This document shows, piece after piece, positions 4,907 through 7,383 of a stretch of 7,383 nt of DNA. Under the pieces are notes generated by a model. It saw only the letters and a program-made list of their open reading frames with translations, was not told the origin of the DNA and searched no databases. The position numbers and the translations under genes are program-made. Numbering within the stretch: the first letter of the stretch is position 1; the number at the start of each line of letters is the position of its first letter. The stretch comes from JAAAOZ01 sp964496595 (lineage in GTDB: Bacteria > Chloroflexota > Anaerolineae > B4-G1 > SLSP01), in the NCBI GenBank assembly GCA_964496595.1, contig CAZCAI010000198.1, forward strand, positions 1 to 7,383. The letters run 5' to 3'.

Positions 4907-6374
4907 ATCCCACCGTTCTTCATTCTCAATTCTTCATTCTCAATTCTTAATTCTTCATTCTCAATTCTTAATTCTTAATTCTTCATTCCTCATTCTTAAT
5001 TCTTCATTCCTCATTCCGCTGGCCGTTTATTTAGCGACGATGGCGCCTTCCTTCACGTGGGCGCATTGGGGCGCGGATGGCGGCGATTTCGTCGCGGCGG
5101 CGTTTGGCTCGCAGGTGCCCCATCCGCCGGGATTTCCCGTCTATCTGGTGCTGGCGCGGATTTGCGCGGTCGTCCCTTGGGGCGATCCGGCCTGGCGTTT
5201 GCACGTGCTCTCGGCGCTGATGGCGGCGGGCGCGGCCGCGCTGGTGACGGCGACGCTCCGACGCAAGGGCGTCTCGGTGTGGCTCACGTTGGCCTCGGCC
5301 TGGACGTTGGCCTTCGTGCCGCTCTTCTGGTCGCAGGCGCTGATCACGGAGGTCTACACGACGGCGGCCTTCTTCGTGGCGCTGGCGCTCTTCTGGCGCG
5401 AATCGCCCGACGGCCAACATGATTTTCTCATCGGATTGGCGGCTGGCCTCTCGATGGCGGTGCATCTGACGACGGTGCTGTTGGCGCCACTCTGGTTGCA
5501 ACCCCGACGCTCCTCGGCCCCGTCCTCGGGGCCGAGGAGGCGCCGATGGGCGCTGTGGCTCGGCGGCTGCGCGCTGGGACTTTCCGCGTATGCGTGGCTG
5601 CCGTGGCTGGGGCCTGGCCCGCAGCCCTGGGGCGACCTGCACACGCTGGCGGGGTGGTGGCGCTTCGTCTCGGCGCGACTCTACCACGGCTACGCTTTCG
5701 GATTGCCGATGGCGTCGTGGCCGGAGCGCGCGCTGGCCTGGGCGGCGCTGATGGCGCGGCAGTTCACGCCGCTCGGCGCGTTGCTTGCGCTGTGGGGCTG
5801 GGATGCGCGCCGAAAATCAAATCGGACGGACGCGCTGGCGTTGGCGGGCGCGCTTGCGCTGCTTTCCGCTTACGCCATTGTCTACGACACGCCCGATTCG
5901 CTGGTTTATCTCGTGCCCGCCTTCCCGATTCTGGCGATGCTATTGGGCGAGGGGTTACAGCGGGCGTGGTCGGATTTGAAGATACTTCGTCGCGTCCCGG
6001 CGTGGCTCGCGTTGCTCCTGCCCGCGCTGCTGCTGGGAGGCTATTGGGGCGCGTTAGATGTGCATCAGGATGATGAGGTCGCGCTCTGGCTGGAGGAAAC
6101 GTTGGCGCAGACGCCGCCCGATGCCGTGCTGGTGACGGATCAAGACCGCCACACCTTCGCGCTGTGGGGCGTGCAGGCCGCCTTGGATCGACGCCCGGAT
6201 GTGTTGGTCGTGAATCGCAGCTTGTGGGGGCGGCCCTCATATCGGCGCTTTTTGGCGAATCGAATGGAGCCAGGCGATGCTTCATTCGTGCTCCCAGCGG
6301 AGCTGACTGAATGGAAGCCGGATCGTCCGGTGTGTTATTGGATGGAAGCAGAAGAGGAGGTTCAGTGTCCATAA
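4890..6374 (+). CDS. DUF2723 family membrane protein, GT-C-like glycosyltransferase
   Basis: Integral membrane protein of 494 residues with about ten hydrophobic segments. The family hallmark lies just after the first helix: YLATMAPSFTWAHWGADGGD (47-66) followed by VPHPPGFPVY (76-85). This matches the DUF2723/PMT-like pattern, in which the acidic residues (here D63, D66) lie in the first external loop of GT-C enzymes that use polyprenyl-phosphate sugars. Donor and acceptor cannot be told. The C-terminus (from about residue 390) is a small soluble domain (DAVLVTDQDRHTFALWGVQ...). The first 42 residues are unusual. Residues 14-41 are ILHSQFL twice and then ILNSSFL twice, encoded by a heptanucleotide repeat, and they supply the start of the membrane helix homologues have here. 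An Arg-rich loop (206-219) is encoded by a perfect palindrome. The start at 4890 rests on its SD; it overlaps the next gene by 10 nt. Confidence 0.85.
   Translation: MEGRGTSHRSSFSILHSQFLILHSQFLILNSSFLILNSSFLIPLAVYLATMAPSFTWAHWGADGGDFVAAAFGSQVPHPPGFPVYLVLARICAVVPWGDPAWRLHVLSALMAAGAAALVTATLRRKGVSVWLTLASAWTLAFVPLFWSQALITEVYTTAAFFVALALFWRESPDGQHDFLIGLAAGLSMAVHLTTVLLAPLWLQPRRSSAPSSGPRRRRWALWLGGCALGLSAYAWLPWLGPGPQPWGDLHTLAGWWRFVSARLYHGYAFGLPMASWPERALAWAALMARQFTPLGALLALWGWDARRKSNRTDALALAGALALLSAYAIVYDTPDSLVYLVPAFPILAMLLGEGLQRAWSDLKILRRVPAWLALLLPALLLGGYWGALDVHQDDEVALWLEETLAQTPPDAVLVTDQDRHTFALWGVQAALDRRPDVLVVNRSLWGRPSYRRFLANRMEPGDASFVLPAELTEWKPDRPVCYWMEAEEEVQCP
4919..5016. repeat. Heptameric repeat array 2 (NNNATTC), inside the DUF2723 coding region
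   Basis: Fourteen contiguous 7-mers all end in ATTC. With A=TTCATTC, B=TCAATTC, C=TTAATTC and D=CTCATTC, the order is AB ABC ABC CAD CAD. Two exact 21-nt duplications are therefore visible: 4933-4953 with 4954-4974, and 4975-4995 with 4996-5016. It is the same family as array 1 but inverted relative to that array's main arm. The 14 bases at 4919-4932 are the exact reverse complement of 2229-2242. The array is translated as residues 10-42 of the DUF2723 protein. Confidence 0.95.
5510..5539. repeat. Intragenic perfect palindrome in the DUF2723 gene
   Basis: CTCCTCGGCCCC (5510-5521) and GGGGCCGAGGAG (5528-5539) form a perfect 12-bp stem around GTCCTC. With one bulged G the pairing may extend outward (CGACG with CGCCG). 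The region encodes residues 206-219, RR-SSAPSSGP-RRRR, a polar Arg-rich loop between two membrane helices that is probably cytoplasmic by the positive-inside rule. No T-tract follows it. Confidence 0.75.
6355..6360 (+). promoter_or_regulatory. Shine-Dalgarno of the DUF4012 gene
   Basis: AGGAGG lies inside the last codons of the DUF2723 gene, 4 nt before GTG 6365. The spacing is short but the match is full. The coding frame before it continues to the DUF2723 stop (6372-6374), which suggests translational coupling of the two genes. Confidence 0.7.
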
Positions 6375-7383
6375 AGAGGCAATATATTGTGTGGGGAAGC
6401 ATCGGTGTGCTGGCAATCGCGCTCGTGGCCCTGGGTATCTGGGGCTTCAACGTCTATCGGACGGTCTCCTCGCTGATGGGTTATCTGCCGGAGGTGCAAG
6501 CGTTGGCGGAGGATGATCCGCTGGCAGCGGACCCGGAGGTCGTCGGCGAGATCCTGCACGGCGCGCGTGAGGACATCCAGCGGTTGGATCGGCTGGTGGG
6601 GTGGGCCGCGCCGTTGGGACGGGCCTTCGGCTGGCTGCCGAAGGTCGGGCCGTTGGCGGCGGATGCGCCGGAGTTGCTCGCGTTGGCCGACACGCTCTCC
6701 GAGGTCGGCGTCCTGTTGTGGGACGATGTTGCCCCGGCGTTGACGGAGATCCAGGCTGGCGCGCCGGCGACGGAGGCGATGACCACGGCGCTGCCGCGCC
6801 TGGCCGAGGACTTGGACGCGGCGCGGATCGCGGTAGAGCGGGCGCAGACGGCGTACGCGGCGTTGGATCTGGCGGCGATGCCGGAGGAGCTGCGGTCGCC
6901 CTTGGAGAAGCTGGGAAAGCTGTTGCCGCTGTTGGTCGATGGCTTAGATTGGATCGAGGTCGCGCCGGAGTTGTTGGGCATCGAGGAGAGCGGCGAGGCG
7001 ACGGAGCGCACCTATCTGCTTCTGGCGCTCAATGAGGACGAACTGCGACCGGGCGGCGGCTTCATCTCCGCCGTGGGGGAGGTGCGCCTCCGCGCCGGGC
7101 AGATCATCTCGATGACGTTTACCGACAGTTATCAGGTGGATGATTTCTCGCAGCCCTATCCCGACGCCCCCGATCCCCTGCGGCAATTTATGGCTATCGA
7201 ATTGCTGGTCTTCCGGGATAGCAACTGGTCGCCCGATTTCCCCACGTGGGTTTCGGAGGCGCTGCCGCTCTATCGTCCGGGGCACGAGGTGACAGCCGAC
7301 GGCGTGGTGGCGGTGGATCAGGCGGCGGTGCGCGCGTTGGTCGATGCGGTGGGGCCGCTCACGTTGCCCGGCAGCGAGGCGCC
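6365..7383 (+). CDS. DUF4012 domain protein, membrane-anchored, 3'-truncated
   Basis: The open frame has a GTG start and no stop before the window ends; 339 residues are visible. A basic start (MSIKRQ) leads into one membrane helix (about 8-31), then a helical, acidic, Leu/Ala-rich region (about 38-210) likely to be an extracytoplasmic stalk. The DUF4012 domain starts near residue 216: TYLLLALNEDELRPGGGFIS (216-235), FTDSYQVDD (252-260), RDSNWSPDFPT (284-294) and DGVVAVDQAAVRALVDAVGPL (312-332). These are the conserved blocks of the family, whose biochemical role is, as far as I know, not established. Members are common beside polysaccharide and glycosyltransferase genes, as here. The 10-nt overlap with the DUF2723 gene and the internal SD argue for co-expression. 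The C-terminus is outside the window. The family call is confident; any function is not. Confidence 0.85.
   Translation, partial: MSIKRQYIVWGSIGVLAIALVALGIWGFNVYRTVSSLMGYLPEVQALAEDDPLAADPEVVGEILHGAREDIQRLDRLVGWAAPLGRAFGWLPKVGPLAADAPELLALADTLSEVGVLLWDDVAPALTEIQAGAPATEAMTTALPRLAEDLDAARIAVERAQTAYAALDLAAMPEELRSPLEKLGKLLPLLVDGLDWIEVAPELLGIEESGEATERTYLLLALNEDELRPGGGFISAVGEVRLRAGQIISMTFTDSYQVDDFSQPYPDAPDPLRQFMAIELLVFRDSNWSPDFPTWVSEALPLYRPGHEVTADGVVAVDQAAVRALVDAVGPLTLPGSEA

Noticed and set aside
5764..6450. Reverse-strand open frame (228 codons) opposite the DUF2723/DUF4012 junction
   Set aside because: Composition is low-complexity Ala/Pro/Arg typical of antisense shadow frames, it has no family motif, and it spans the boundary of two well-supported genes.

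Overview
This is a GC-rich, tightly packed bacterial segment with four genes, all on the + strand. In order they are topA (DNA topoisomerase I, its first few codons cut off by the left edge), mutS2 (MutS2 ATPase with a C-terminal Smr domain), a DUF2723-type multi-membrane GT-C-like glycosyltransferase, and a DUF4012 membrane-anchored protein that runs off the right edge. I see no RNA gene, transposase, CRISPR array or believable reverse-strand gene. The pairing of DUF2723 with DUF4012, the high GC and the abundant heptameric repeats suggest Chloroflexota (Anaerolineae/Caldilineae-like). That placement is inference from gene content; no marker here proves it.

Layout. topA (2-2155) ends at a strong rho-independent terminator (2182-2213). 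A perfect extended -10 promoter (2217-2225) follows at once and runs directly into a 151-nt array of 7-nt repeats (2229-2379). The array folds back on itself into a long hairpin and would form most of the mutS2 5' UTR. mutS2 (2412-4838) is complete and carries all its motifs. A 26-nt gap leads into a second heptamer field (4865-5016). Its purine-rich half supplies the Shine-Dalgarno and ATG of the DUF2723 gene (4890-6374), and its pyrimidine-rich half is translated as the first 40 or so residues of that protein. The DUF4012 gene (6365-7383+) overlaps the DUF2723 gene by 10 nt.

How the genes work together. topA and mutS2 are DNA and translation housekeeping genes, apparently transcribed separately. 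The DUF2723/DUF4012 pair looks like a translationally coupled envelope or glycan module that may be read through from mutS2, since no terminator or clear promoter separates them.

The most notable signal is the heptamer family (GAATNNN, or NNNATTC on the same strand). One copy is non-coding and grows in 14-nt steps. The other is coding, grows in frame-preserving 21-nt steps, and appears to have become the first membrane helix of a glycosyltransferase. Two perfect palindromes also sit in frame inside protein linkers or loops, one in mutS2 and one in the DUF2723 gene.
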